Positions 1 through 9,427 are shown, counted from the first letter of the stretch. The stretch: DNA of 64,000 bases from Kordiimonas sp. (GCA_002700365.1 PADB01000011.1:1-64000), one strand, 5' to 3'. The notes: a model not told the origin generated them from the letters alone. Program-made: numbers and translations.

Positions 1-361
1 TGTCACTGTCATTGGACAGCACGTCGATCGTGACAGAGGTGTCCTCTGTAGTGGTCGCCGTGTCGTTCACCGTCACCGGGGTGTCGTTCTCAGGATCGAC
101 CGTCACGGACACAGGCGCGGAGCTAGTGCCACCGTTGCCGTCACTGACCGTATAGCTGATACTGTCAGCCCCATTGTAATCCGCATCCGGGGTATAACGC
201 AGCTCACCATCCACGATCTCTACCGTGCCGTGCTCGGCACTGGCAGAGGTGATGGTCAGGCTGTCACCGTCAATGTCACTGTCATTGGACAGCACGTCGA
301 TCGTGACAGAGGTGTCCTCTGTAGTGGTCGCCGTGTCGTTCACCGTCACCGGGGTGTCGTT
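1..361 (-). repeat. 273-bp tandem repeat units (91-residue cadherin-like domains)
   Basis: Bases 1-88 and 274-361 are identical over all 88 positions, giving a period of 273 bp (exactly 91 codons, in frame). One full unit (89-361) and part of the next lie in the window; more are expected to the left. Perfect identity at DNA level, third codon positions included, implies recent duplication or gene conversion between units. Confidence 0.9.
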
Positions 362-1204
362 GACGTTAAAAATTGTAAGCGGCAAATCCGCCTGTACAGA
401 AACCGTTTCCCCCAGGATATCTTCGGCAGTCACGGTTACATTTAACAAAAATTCGCCATGCATATTTTCCGGCAAATTTAAAATTAAGCCGTCCAAGTCA
501 TCAAGAGTGAGCGACCAGCGCCCAACTGCAAGTTGCTCTCCCGCATTAAGCGTGGCCCCTTCGGGCAAATCATCAATAATGACCGTCAAACTATCATTCA
601 AATCTGTTGATGTTACCGCAACATCCAAACGTATAGTCTGGTCTTCCTCAATCAGGACAGGTGTTATTTCAATATCGGCCGGACTGGCACCGGAACGCGG
701 CAAGGTAAGACGTAAGGTGGACGACGGGGCAACGGCAGCCGTAGTGGCTTCTAAGGGGGTAGCCTCTATGATTACAGGCGGCGAGTCGACCGGCTCACCG
801 TCAGGAAAATTTAATGCTTGCTGAGTAGCACCGGAACTGACCGGACCGCGTCCACCTTGTTCTTCCGACGAGTGAGGCGCAGGCATTACAGTGGTGTCAA
901 CCGAGGCCGAAGCAGGGTCATTCTGCGCTGTCTGCGCAGAGTCCGACAACGTATTACCTACCACTCCCTCCTCACCGGATGTGGGGGATACAGGCACATC
1001 CACCCCACCTTCGGACAAGAGGCCTTCACCTTCACTATGGCGTCCGCCGTGGTGTATATTGGCACGAGTTTGTGTATCCTCTACCTGCTCTTCCACAGGT
1101 GCATCAAGGCGATTTTCAAAACGGGCCTTACCCGGGTCGTCAACATGACGTTGCAATGCGGGATCTGTCTCAGGACCGTTATTCGGGGATTTACCCTGTG
1201 CCAT
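1..1204 (-). CDS. Giant repeat adhesin / type I secretion substrate, N-terminal part (runs off left edge)
   Basis: The frame is open from ATG at 1204 to the window edge (about 401 codons, no stop), with AAGGA seven bases upstream of the ATG. Residues 1 to about 165 are polar and low in complexity (rich in E, S, G, T) and lack an N-terminal signal peptide, as expected for a protein exported by a C-terminal type I signal. Residues about 170-280 form a beta-rich, non-repeated segment. From about residue 281, 91-residue cadherin-like (tandem-95/VCBS-type) units begin, with motifs NDTATTTEDTSV, VLSNDSDIDGDS and YTPDADYNGADS. Family knowledge: such proteins are very large cell-surface adhesins. The gene is divergent from a type I secretion operon, so it is the likely substrate (inference). 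The C-terminus is outside the window, so RTX repeats and the secretion signal cannot be checked. Confidence 0.85.
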   Translation of the reverse strand, partial: MAQGKSPNNGPETDPALQRHVDDPGKARFENRLDAPVEEQVEDTQTRANIHHGGRHSEGEGLLSEGGVDVPVSPTSGEEGVVGNTLSDSAQTAQNDPASASVDTTVMPAPHSSEEQGGRGPVSSGATQQALNFPDGEPVDSPPVIIEATPLEATTAAVAPSSTLRLTLPRSGASPADIEITPVLIEEDQTIRLDVAVTSTDLNDSLTVIIDDLPEGATLNAGEQLAVGRWSLTLDDLDGLILNLPENMHGEFLLNVTVTAEDILGETVSVQADLPLTIFNVNDTPVTVNDTATTTEDTSVTIDVLSNDSDIDGDSLTITSASAEHGTVEIVDGELRYTPDADYNGADSISYTVSDGNGGTSSAPVSVTVDPENDTPVTVNDTATTTEDTSVTIDVLSNDSD

Positions 1205-1623
1205 ATTCTCTTCCTTAAAGCCGCACACCCATATAGGAAAACGCGCAGCTGAATCCTTTTCTTACCAAAAAAGTCATGGGGTCACGCATCATCGTCCAAA
1301 CAAAGATCGTGCCCCTTATTCCCTATAGGATAGAAAGGTGAAGAATTCCTTATTCTTAATGGTTAATTTGTTATTAACCATATGAAAATATTAGAGAATT
1401 ATCATAATTTAAAACGATAAAATTGTAATGATTATTCGCCGACCTCCCCGAAAATTAACTATATCTCAACGCCTCTACTGATAAGACTAAGCCGTATTTT
1501 GAATAAAATGCCATTGAAAAGTCATGACCTGTTAAACCCAGAAATAATCCACAGGGTCATCGTTAAACAAGATCATAGACCGGACCGCAAAAGACACAGA
1601 ACGGCAAGGCAGAAAGAAAACGG
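1205..1623. other. AT-rich divergent intergenic region
   Basis: This 419-bp stretch without a gene lies between the adhesin (leftwards) and the secretion operon (rightwards), so it should hold both promoters. It is clearly AT-richer than the flanking genes, especially 1340-1510. The one clear structure is the inverted repeat at 1359-1381, listed separately. I could not assign -35/-10 boxes with confidence. Confidence 0.6.
1359..1381. promoter_or_regulatory. Perfect 9-bp inverted repeat, candidate operator
   Basis: ATGGTTAAT, then TTGTT, then ATTAACCAT: a perfect palindrome with a 5-bp spacer, in the middle of the divergent region between the adhesin and its exporter. Size and symmetry fit a dimeric regulator's site; no T-run follows, which argues against a terminator. 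The regulator is unknown. Confidence 0.45.
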
Positions 1624-3309
1624 ATGATAAAAAATTTCAGTGCACGGCTTGCGACAGCAGAAGGCACATTCGCCAATTACGCCCCTGTATTACGAAAAGA
1701 TATCCTGACGGCATCGTTCATGTTGAACGGTCTTGGTTTAGCCCTGCCGATGGTCCTGTTGCAGGTCTATGACCGTATTATTCCAAACGAGGCATTAGAA
1801 ACATTAACCTTGCTTATTATTGGGCTATCCGTTGTCTTGCTTCTGGATGTGCTGTTGCGGGTCACCCGTTCCTATCTGGCCGGATGGGTTGGTGCAAAAT
1901 ATGAACATGAAACAGGCACCCGCGCCATGGAACGGTTTCTGAAGGCAGACTTAACCGCTATCGAGAAATCTGCGCCAGGCACACATTTAGATAGGTTAGG
2001 CTCCATTGATCCCCTGCGTGATTTTTACGCGAGTCAGGCTGGCCTCACTCTTGTCGACCTGCCGTTTGTCGTTCTGTTTTTAGGGCTGCTGGCCTATATC
2101 GGCGGCGCTTTAATAATTGTCCCGACATTGTTGCTGATTCTCCTGGGGGCCATCGCCATAATTTTGGGGCTGCGGCTACGACATGCCATGGAAGAACATA
2201 CAAATTGGGATGATCGCCGTTACAGTTTTATTATTGAGGCCCTTTCAGGCGTCCATACCCTCAAGGGTATGGCCATGGAGCCATTAATGGAACGCCGCTA
2301 CGAGCGGCTGATGGAAAGCTATTCTGCGGCCAATTACAATATGCTAAGCCTTAATGGACTGGCACAAGGTATTGGCAGCACATTCTCCCAGATTACGATG
2401 GTCGCCGTGGCGGCGATTGGCAGTATTCTTGTGATTCAGGGGGAGATGAGTATGGGGGCCTTGGCTGCTAGCACGCTACTGGCGGGCCGTACCGTACAAC
2501 CCTTGCTTCGCGGACTTAGCGTCTGGACCGGGTTCCAGAAAATCATGATTGCGAAAGGTAAGCTGCATCACCTGAACGACTTGCCGCAGGAACGGACAAC
2601 CACGACCCAATCCGTTCAACATGTCCGCCATATTGAATTACAGAACGTCTCTTTCCGGTATGAAGAAGACGGAGAAGACATACTCAAAGATGTCAACCTG
2701 ACATTACATCCTGGAGAGATGATCGGCATCAAGGGCAACAACGGTTCGGGCAAATCCACATTATTGTGGGCCTTGATGGGCGGACTGACACCGCAAAAAG
2801 GGCATATATTCATTAATAATCAGCCCCCACATTGTTTCAGCACAGAAAGTCTGAGAACACGCATTGCGTATTTACCACAAAAACCCGTTTTGTTTCAGGG
2901 AACCATATTGGAGAACATGACATTCTTCCGTGGCAATGATTACATTGACGAAGCATTAAAAATTGCGGAGCAGCTAAAACTGGACAAAGTGCTGGCCCGG
3001 ATGCCCGAAGGGTTTGAGACACGCATCGGCGATGCTTCATTCGAAGAATTGCCCTCAGGTGTGGCACAACGTATCGCTATTGTCCGTGCCTTAATCACCA
3101 AACCGGATGTCATTTTATTTGATGAAGCCAATTCGGGACTGGATAGCCAGGCCGATCTCGACCTGAAGCATTTAATGGAAAACCTTAAAGGGCAATGCAG
3201 CATTGCACTGGTGTCTTACCGTCCGAGTTTGCTAAACCTTGCCGATCGTATCTTTGAATTAGAAGGCGGGAGACTGACAGAAGTCCCCACCTCACAAGCC
3301 AGCGTATAA
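1624..3309 (+). CDS. Type I secretion ABC transporter subunit 1 (degenerate motifs)
   Basis: A 561-residue half-transporter: an N-terminal transmembrane domain (about residues 30-300, roughly six helices) and a C-terminal ATPase domain (about 335-555). There is no C39-like N-terminal domain, as in PrtD-type exporters. Walker A is GNNGSGKST (K377) and Walker B ends DE at 500-501. The ABC signature reads LPSGV (476-480) in place of LSGGQ, and the switch (H-loop) position is Tyr532 in the context VSYRP, where His is normal. The second ABC gene follows after 10 bp, then an HlyD-type adaptor. I infer that it pairs with the second ABC protein as a heterodimer to export the adjacent adhesin. The family is certain; the pairing is inference. 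Confidence 0.85.
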   Translation: MIKNFSARLATAEGTFANYAPVLRKDILTASFMLNGLGLALPMVLLQVYDRIIPNEALETLTLLIIGLSVVLLLDVLLRVTRSYLAGWVGAKYEHETGTRAMERFLKADLTAIEKSAPGTHLDRLGSIDPLRDFYASQAGLTLVDLPFVVLFLGLLAYIGGALIIVPTLLLILLGAIAIILGLRLRHAMEEHTNWDDRRYSFIIEALSGVHTLKGMAMEPLMERRYERLMESYSAANYNMLSLNGLAQGIGSTFSQITMVAVAAIGSILVIQGEMSMGALAASTLLAGRTVQPLLRGLSVWTGFQKIMIAKGKLHHLNDLPQERTTTTQSVQHVRHIELQNVSFRYEEDGEDILKDVNLTLHPGEMIGIKGNNGSGKSTLLWALMGGLTPQKGHIFINNQPPHCFSTESLRTRIAYLPQKPVLFQGTILENMTFFRGNDYIDEALKIAEQLKLDKVLARMPEGFETRIGDASFEELPSGVAQRIAIVRALITKPDVILFDEANSGLDSQADLDLKHLMENLKGQCSIALVSYRPSLLNLADRIFELEGGRLTEVPTSQASV

Positions 3310-3319
3310 GGACGGGCAG

Positions 3320-5635
3320 ATGTCACAATACACATCAAACCAAAACGCCCCTCAAACAGAAAAAGTGGACGGTATGACCCACACTGCCCCGACACCTGAG
3401 GCGGCGGCGCATCACCGAAAAGTCCCTAGTCCGGCGCGGAATATGATTGATCGTCTGGAAAATGATTTCCAATCCCGACCTGCGGTTACTATTGCCCCAC
3501 AAGACCAGTTGGCCCACGCCCTACATCAGGGAAAGCTGGGCGACTTCGAAGCCGCATCCCCCTTTGCAGCCTGTCTTATTCCCCTGTTGCAGGCGTTAGG
3601 CTGGCGAGGACAAATTCGGCAACTGACAGAATCTTTGCCACATTTTGCCAATGGTCTCAATCAAACAGAGTTTCGCAACACATTGGCTCATTTGGGTTAT
3701 GCAACCAAACCCGCGGATGCTGAATTAGTCCGCATTGATCCCCGGCTGTTTCCATGTCTGTTTCTGCCGGAAGATAATGACCCCTGGGTTGTTCTGGAAC
3801 GCCATGATAACCATTTCCGCATTTTTGATAGTGCCGTGCAGGCAGAACGCAACGTCCATATTGATGAGGTCTTCGGCCGGGCATATTTTGTCAGTGCTGC
3901 CCACACAAGCTTTACGGGGCAAAAAAGCGAAACTATTACAGAAGACAATTGGATCGGTGCCCTGGCGCAACGTTTCAAAGGAACGTTCCTGCAGCTTTTA
4001 TCCATTACGTTCTTACTGAATATTATGGCCCTGATGGTACCGCTGTTTATCATGTCAATTTACGATAAGGTCATCCCCTCTCAATCGACAACGGTTCTGG
4101 CTTATCTGGCCAGTGGTATACTATTGGCCATCGGCTGTGAAATCGGACTGAGGACAATTCGCGCAAAAATGATGGCCTATCTGGGGGCGCGGGTTGAAAA
4201 TATTGTGGCAAATGCAACGTTTCGGCAGCTGATGTCCCTGCCGCCACTATTGACGGAATCGGCACCAATTGGCAATCAGGTCTCACGCTTAAAAGAATTT
4301 GATACTATTCGTGACCTATTTTCCGGATCATTAATCAATGTCGCACTGGAACTGCCTTTTGTATTGCTCTTTATTGCAGTGATCGCCATCCTCGGCGGCA
4401 GTCTGGCTTTTGTCCCGGTCGTCATGATGATGCTGTTCGCCGTCATTGCCATCATCATCCTGCCCACCATGCGCAACAGCGTGAAAGAGTCCAGCAAAGC
4501 GCGTGCAGCACGTCACAGTTTCCTTGTTGAAGCCATGGGCGGGATACGCACGATCAAACAAACAGCGGGCGAAGAAAAGTGGCTGGAACGCTACCGTGAC
4601 CTGTCTGCAGAATCATCCTACCGACATTTTCGCACCTCACAAATCTCCTTACTGCTGCAAAGCCTGGCGCAAACCATCATGATGGCCGCCGGCGTTGCTA
4701 CAGTGGGCCTTGGGGTGCTGAAAGTACTGGAGGGCACCATGTCAATCGGGGCCCTGATTGCCTGTATGGCCTTGGTATGGCGCGTACTTTCACCGCTCCA
4801 GAACCTGTTCTTATCCTTAACACGGGCGGAACAGATCAAAACCAGCCTCAAACAGATTAATCAGTTAATGAAACTGAAAACGGAACGCCCCGTTGACAAT
4901 ACAGCAATCACGCAACGTCATTTTAAAGGGCGTGTTATGCTGGAACGGGTCAGTTTCCGGTATCGTGCGGATAATGAACCCGCTCTATTGGGGGTCAATG
5001 CGCGCATAGAACCGGGGGAAATGGTTGCGATCATCGGCCCTAATGCAGCAGGGAAATCAACCTTGTTGAAAATGATTGCCGGGCTGTACCGTCCACAGGC
5101 CGGGCAGGTCATTCTGGACGATATGGATATTCGCCAGATCAATCCGCTAGAACTGCGGCAGGCGTTAGGTTATGTACCGCAAATCTGCCACCTATTTCAT
5201 GGCTCCATTGCCCAAAACATCCGCCTAAGCCATCCGACGGCATCGGAAGAAGAACTTCAGGAAGCCTGTCGCCTTGCCGGGGTGCTGGACGATATTCTGG
5301 CATTGCCAAAAGGTTTTGAAACCCGCATCGGCGATCAGTCTATTCAAAAATTACCCAGTAGCTTCAAACAGCGTTTATCACTGGCCCGGGGGCTGGTTAA
5401 AAAAGCCCCTATCCTGCTATTGGATGAACCCGCCAAAACATTAGACATGGCTGGTGATGCGGCCTTTATCGAAACGCTGAAAACATTACGGGGGCAATCT
5501 ACAGTCATTATGACAACGCATCGCCCCAGCCATATCCGACTCGCAGACAAAGTCATCGTACTGGAAGCCGGCATGATGACCCATTTTGGAACCCCTGACG
5601 AGGTATTACCCCAAATATACGGGGGACAAAAATGA
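3320..5635 (+). CDS. Type I secretion ABC transporter subunit 2, LapB/HlyB-like with inactive C39-like domain
   Basis: 771 residues: a polar N-terminus, a C39-peptidase-like domain (about 70-200), a transmembrane domain (about 220-480) and an ATPase domain (about 510-765). The peptidase-like domain is catalytically dead: the usual DCG is S80-P81-F82 and the catalytic His before WVVL is Pro155. That is the pattern of HlyB/LapB-type exporters, which use this domain to bind RTX-type substrates without cleaving them. Walker A is GPNAAGKST (K579), Walker B ends DE at 702-703 and the switch His734 is present (TTHRP). The signature is degenerate (LPSSF, 678-682). AAGGA precedes the start. The stop overlaps the ATG of the adaptor gene (ATGA), so the two are translationally coupled. 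Confidence 0.88.
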   Translation: MSQYTSNQNAPQTEKVDGMTHTAPTPEAAAHHRKVPSPARNMIDRLENDFQSRPAVTIAPQDQLAHALHQGKLGDFEAASPFAACLIPLLQALGWRGQIRQLTESLPHFANGLNQTEFRNTLAHLGYATKPADAELVRIDPRLFPCLFLPEDNDPWVVLERHDNHFRIFDSAVQAERNVHIDEVFGRAYFVSAAHTSFTGQKSETITEDNWIGALAQRFKGTFLQLLSITFLLNIMALMVPLFIMSIYDKVIPSQSTTVLAYLASGILLAIGCEIGLRTIRAKMMAYLGARVENIVANATFRQLMSLPPLLTESAPIGNQVSRLKEFDTIRDLFSGSLINVALELPFVLLFIAVIAILGGSLAFVPVVMMMLFAVIAIIILPTMRNSVKESSKARAARHSFLVEAMGGIRTIKQTAGEEKWLERYRDLSAESSYRHFRTSQISLLLQSLAQTIMMAAGVATVGLGVLKVLEGTMSIGALIACMALVWRVLSPLQNLFLSLTRAEQIKTSLKQINQLMKLKTERPVDNTAITQRHFKGRVMLERVSFRYRADNEPALLGVNARIEPGEMVAIIGPNAAGKSTLLKMIAGLYRPQAGQVILDDMDIRQINPLELRQALGYVPQICHLFHGSIAQNIRLSHPTASEEELQEACRLAGVLDDILALPKGFETRIGDQSIQKLPSSFKQRLSLARGLVKKAPILLLDEPAKTLDMAGDAAFIETLKTLRGQSTVIMTTHRPSHIRLADKVIVLEAGMMTHFGTPDEVLPQIYGGQK

Positions 5636-7104
5636 CTAAAGGCAAAACAATGACCACAGAGCGTAAAAACCACATGACGGATCAAACCGCCGCCAGCACG
5701 GAAGAGCCTGCCGAACAGGTCAAAACCTTTCAGCAGGTCATTGGCAAGCTTTCCGCACAAGCACAGGTTCTCGCCACTCAACGCAAACGAAAACCCACCA
5801 GCTATTATGCACGGTTTTTGTCCCGGGCTATTTTGCTTGAAGAAGTCGGCCCACCAAGAATGATAACGGCGACTATCGCGGTCATAAGCTTTTTTATCTT
5901 GTCCTTTTTTGTATGGTCAGCCGTCACCCCCTTACAAGAAACCAGCATGGCCAAAGGCCAAATACTGCCACAGGCTTCGGTGCAACCTGTCCAACATCTG
6001 GAGGGGGGCATCATTGCCAATGTCATGGTCAAAGAAGGTGATATTGTCCGCGCCGGTGATCCCTTGATGAAATTGGCACCCGTTGCCGCCATGGCAGATC
6101 TGGATCAGATGCTAACCCGTGAGGCTTCCCTCAGCCTTCAGGCCGAACGGCTTCGTGCCTTCGCCTTGGAAAGGGACGCAAACTTTGCCCCCTATGCGGC
6201 AAATTACCCGCAAATCGTTCGCGACCAGTCTGATGTTCTGGACTATCAGAATAAATCCCGGATGGCGCAGAAAGACGTACTGATCGCACAGATTAATGAA
6301 CGTGACAAAGAATATGCGGTTTTGGTCCAGCAAGAAGAAACGCAACGCGAAAGTCTGCGGATATTGACAAAAGAAACCGACATCCACAGCCAATTGCGTA
6401 AAAAAGGGCTGGGCTCTGAACTCAAATTACTCGCGGCCAAGCGCGCGCTTAATCAGGCCCAGGGAGAGCTACAAGCCACCCTCAGCCGACAAGCCAGCAT
6501 CAAAGCCAGCATTAAAGAGGCCGAAAGCCGGGTGCTGGAACTGGATGCCACCCTGCGCAACGAAGCTTTAGCAGAAATGGGGCGTGTTTCCACTGAATTA
6601 GCAGAATTGCGTAAAGAGCTATCCCGCCATCAGGACCGCGTGGCCCGCCTGACCGTCACAGCCCCCAGCAATGGTGTGGTGAAAGGATTACAGTTCCCCC
6701 GTCCCGGTGGGGTTGTAGCCCCCGGTGATCTGTTGATGGAGTTGGTCCCCGAAGACCGCAATCTTATTGCCGAAGTGAAAATTTCACCCCGTGATATCGG
6801 CCATGTTAAAAAAGGCACCCCGGTTTTGGTAAAGGTCGACACTTATAATTATGCCCGCTTTGGCGGCATCGCAGGCACCCTGGACCATGTCTCTGCCTCA
6901 TCTTTCATGGATGAAAAGGGCGAAACCTATTTCAAAGGGGTCGTGCAGCTTCCGCAAACCTATGTGGGGCAGGACCCACGCTCAAACGCGGTCACCTCCG
7001 GGATGACTGTTGTCGCCGATATCCGCAGCGGTGAAAAGACCTTGCTGCAATATCTGATTAAACCCATTCATAATGCCCTGTCTTCCTCCTTCACCGAACG
7101 CTAA
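5632..7104 (+). CDS. HlyD-family type I secretion membrane-fusion protein
   Basis: A 490-residue periplasmic adaptor linking the inner-membrane ABC exporter to a TolC-type outer-membrane channel (none in the window). There is a cytoplasmic N-terminus of about 78 residues, one transmembrane helix (about 79-99), a lipoyl-like half-motif (HLEGGIIANVMVKEGD), a long Gln/Glu-rich coiled-coil hairpin (about 170-330), the second lipoyl half (TAPSNGVVKGL) and a C-terminal beta-barrel region. The start at 5632 overlaps the previous stop and has GGGGGA just upstream; further in-frame ATGs at 5650 and 5674 are possible. Last gene of the operon, closed by a strong terminator. Confidence 0.9.
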   Translation: MTKGKTMTTERKNHMTDQTAASTEEPAEQVKTFQQVIGKLSAQAQVLATQRKRKPTSYYARFLSRAILLEEVGPPRMITATIAVISFFILSFFVWSAVTPLQETSMAKGQILPQASVQPVQHLEGGIIANVMVKEGDIVRAGDPLMKLAPVAAMADLDQMLTREASLSLQAERLRAFALERDANFAPYAANYPQIVRDQSDVLDYQNKSRMAQKDVLIAQINERDKEYAVLVQQEETQRESLRILTKETDIHSQLRKKGLGSELKLLAAKRALNQAQGELQATLSRQASIKASIKEAESRVLELDATLRNEALAEMGRVSTELAELRKELSRHQDRVARLTVTAPSNGVVKGLQFPRPGGVVAPGDLLMELVPEDRNLIAEVKISPRDIGHVKKGTPVLVKVDTYNYARFGGIAGTLDHVSASSFMDEKGETYFKGVVQLPQTYVGQDPRSNAVTSGMTVVADIRSGEKTLLQYLIKPIHNALSSSFTER

Positions 7105-7130
7105 GGCGTCAGGACAATACGCCCAACAAA

Positions 7131-7159
7131 AAGCCCCGCAATGTTGCGGGGCTTTTTTT
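7131..7159. terminator. Rho-independent terminator, probably bidirectional
   Basis: AAGCCCCGCA-ATGT-TGCGGGGCTT with a T-run to the right and an A-run to the left. It sits between the converging secretion operon and gshB and can serve both. Confidence 0.9.
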
Positions 7160-7178
7160 AACCTCAATAGTGCGGATT

Positions 7179-8117
7179 CTAGAACCTCTCTTCAATGGCG
7201 GCCCAGATCAGACCGGCAATATTGGTGCCGTCAAAACGTTCAATTTCCTGTAAGCCAGTGGGGGATGTCACGTTAATTTCTGTCAGATAATCACCGATCA
7301 CATCAATACCCACAAATAACAGACCTTTTTCCTTTAACACCGGCCCTATGATATCGCATATCTCTTGTTCCCGTGTGGTGAGGCCGGTTTTCTCCGCACG
7401 TCCCCCCACATGCATGTTGGACCGGGCTTCGCCCTCTGCCGGGACCCGATTAATGGCGCCCACGGCTTTACCATCCACCAGTATGATACGCTTATCTCCC
7501 TGACGTACTTCCGGCAGATATTTCTGCACGATGAAGGGTTCCGGATACATCTCATCAAACATTTCAATCAGGCTGTTGAGGTTCTCGTCCCCTTCCCTAA
7601 TACGGAACACCCCGGCGCCGCCATTACCATAAAGCGGTTTGATGATTATATCCTTATGTTCATCCCTGAATTCCATCACGTCACGGCGGTGACGGGTAAT
7701 TAATGTCGGCGGCATCAATCCTTCAAAATGGGTCAGGAAAATTTTTTCCGGAGCATTGCGCACCTCCACCGGATCATTGACTACAAGCGTTTTCGGGTGG
7801 ATATGTTCCAAAAGATGGGTCGTGGTGATATAGCCCATGTGAAACGGCGGGTCCTGACGCAGCAACACCACATCCATTTCCGACAGATCCACGCGCGATG
7901 TCTCCCCAAAGCTGAAATGGTTGCCAACTTCACGGCGCAGTTCCAACGGGTGGGCATATGCCATGACCTTGCCGTCCCAATAGCACATGTCCTGCACCAG
8001 ATAATGATAGAGTTCATGGCCACGCTTTTGCGCCTCCATCCCCAACGCAAATGTACTATCCCCGGCAATATCAATGGAATCGATCGGGTCCATCTGAATG
8101 GCAACTTTTAATGTCAT
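7179..8117 (-). CDS. gshB: Glutathione synthetase
   Basis: 312 residues, the usual size for the bacterial enzyme that joins gamma-glutamylcysteine and glycine using ATP. The N-terminus ([11 protein letters not shown]) and the ATP-grasp segments ([14 protein letters not shown], about 160-175; [14 protein letters not shown] near the C-terminus) are characteristic. ATG at 8117 with GATGAG upstream. The SirB1-like gene ends three bases upstream, so the two are co-transcribed. gshA is not in the window. Confidence 0.96.
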   Translation of the reverse strand: MTLKVAIQMDPIDSIDIAGDSTFALGMEAQKRGHELYHYLVQDMCYWDGKVMAYAHPLELRREVGNHFSFGETSRVDLSEMDVVLLRQDPPFHMGYITTTHLLEHIHPKTLVVNDPVEVRNAPEKIFLTHFEGLMPPTLITRHRRDVMEFRDEHKDIIIKPLYGNGGAGVFRIREGDENLNSLIEMFDEMYPEPFIVQKYLPEVRQGDKRIILVDGKAVGAINRVPAEGEARSNMHVGGRAEKTGLTTREQEICDIIGPVLKEKGLLFVGIDVIGDYLTEINVTSPTGLQEIERFDGTNIAGLIWAAIEERF

Positions 8118-8120
8118 TTT

Positions 8121-9038
8121 TTACTCATCTTTTTCTGTATCCCCTTCCGAACCTGCAAAGCCAACAACTTCAAGGCGCCGGGGGGTTTGCGAAGCCCTGA
8201 TATCTTCTAAGGTGGTCATGACCTGTTCGCGCAATAATCCCTCACGCGGGTCATTCCGGTCTCTTAACTGACGCAGACAGGCCATCAATGTTTCATGCCC
8301 ACGGAGCAAGTCCCCCTGATGAGCCTGCAACATACCCAGTTCATATTTATAATCAATATGGTGCGGATCAATAAGTACCATCCGTTTTAATATCTGCGTT
8401 GCCAGAATAAGGTCACTCACCTTCAAAGCTCGGGTCTTTATATTATTCAAAAGCCTGAGCAAAATATTACGGTCTGTTACCGGTCGATAATAATCCGGCT
8501 TTAATTCACGGCCCTGCCCGGCAATCGCGTGTAATTTTTGCCGCAAATCACGGGCATGAAGGATTTTGCCTCCATTAAACGGGTCCATAATGACATGATC
8601 CTGTGCGCCCCCAATACGGATCAGGAAATGTGCTGGAAAATTAACCCCTTCCGCTGGCCAGCCCTGTGTTCGCGCCGCATGAATGTACAATATTCCCAGC
8701 GCGACGGGCAGGCCCGCCCGCCGGTCGATTACACTCATCAGATTAGCGTTTTGCAGATCATCGTAAAAATGACGGTCGCCACTATAACCATGCGTGTCCA
8801 CCATCACAGCTTGCAGGGCTTCTGCCCGTTGCTCCGCGCTCGCGCAGTTTTCTGCACGCGCGTTAAGGTCCAATCCCAATATTTCCAGATGGTGTTGATA
8901 TTTCTGTAAAGACACACGCGGGCGGTCCAGTGATGCCAGCATCAACGCCACACCAGCCAGATCAATCTTCTGTTCCGCCTGCAATCCGACTTCCGTTAAA
9001 TGGCGCAGAATATGTCGTTGCTCTGCTAGCATCCACAC
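8121..9038 (-). CDS. SirB1-like transglutaminase-fold protein
   Basis: A 305-residue cytoplasmic protein. The N-terminal two thirds match the SirB1/transglutaminase-like family (motifs NLMSVIDRRAGLPVALGILY and HFLIRIGG); the C-terminal part (about 205-275) looks helical and TPR-like (LIDPHHIDYKYELGMLQAHQGD). The family is widespread but has no firmly established reaction. The start is GTG at 9038 or ATG two codons later (9032), with AAGG upstream; I cannot decide between them. It sits between yraN and gshB on the same strand. Confidence 0.82.
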   Translation of the reverse strand: MWMLAEQRHILRHLTEVGLQAEQKIDLAGVALMLASLDRPRVSLQKYQHHLEILGLDLNARAENCASAEQRAEALQAVMVDTHGYSGDRHFYDDLQNANLMSVIDRRAGLPVALGILYIHAARTQGWPAEGVNFPAHFLIRIGGAQDHVIMDPFNGGKILHARDLRQKLHAIAGQGRELKPDYYRPVTDRNILLRLLNNIKTRALKVSDLILATQILKRMVLIDPHHIDYKYELGMLQAHQGDLLRGHETLMACLRQLRDRNDPREGLLREQVMTTLEDIRASQTPRRLEVVGFAGSEGDTEKDE

Positions 9039-9052
9039 CCCATCTGATAACC

Positions 9053-9427
9053 TTATATATTCTTAATATGACGGGGAAAGCCCCCCCGGGCAATGGCTAT
9101 CATATCAAAACGCATAGAGACATCCGATGGCAAATTTTGCTGAGCCACATACCATGATGCGGCACGGCGCAACCGTTGGTGCTGCCGTGTTCCTAAGGCC
9201 TCTATGGCCACGGCAACAGTTTCACGCTGCTTAACTTCCACAAACACAAGCCCACCGCGATGTCGCATCACCAAATCCAGTTCGCCAAAAGGGGTGCGTA
9301 ATCGGCGCGCCAGACAACGATAACCCTTGGCCCGCAAATACCACAATGCCACAGTTTCAGCCCGGCGGCCTTGCTGTTCCGCCGCCCGTTTTTTGTCCTG
9401 TCCTGACTTATTATCGGCCTTCGTCAT
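9053..9427 (-). CDS. yraN: YraN family (UPF0102) nuclease-fold protein
   Basis: 124 residues, typical length. It carries the restriction-endonuclease-like core of the family: GELDLV followed by VFVEVK, i.e. the D...ExK arrangement. Its substrate is not established. The start at 9427 overlaps the end of rsmI by 17 bases. The rsmI-yraN pairing is conserved widely, including E. coli, where the neighbouring gene is lpoA; here an LpoA-like gene lies just upstream on the other strand. Confidence 0.9.
   Translation of the reverse strand: MTKADNKSGQDKKRAAEQQGRRAETVALWYLRAKGYRCLARRLRTPFGELDLVMRHRGGLVFVEVKQRETVAVAIEALGTRQHQRLRRAASWYVAQQNLPSDVSMRFDMIAIARGGFPRHIKNI

Noticed and set aside
225-1252. Several open frames on the + strand at the left edge (225-824, 818-1252 and others)
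   Set aside because: They are antisense to the adhesin, whose - strand frame is open throughout, has a good ribosome-binding site and encodes recognisable cadherin-like repeats.
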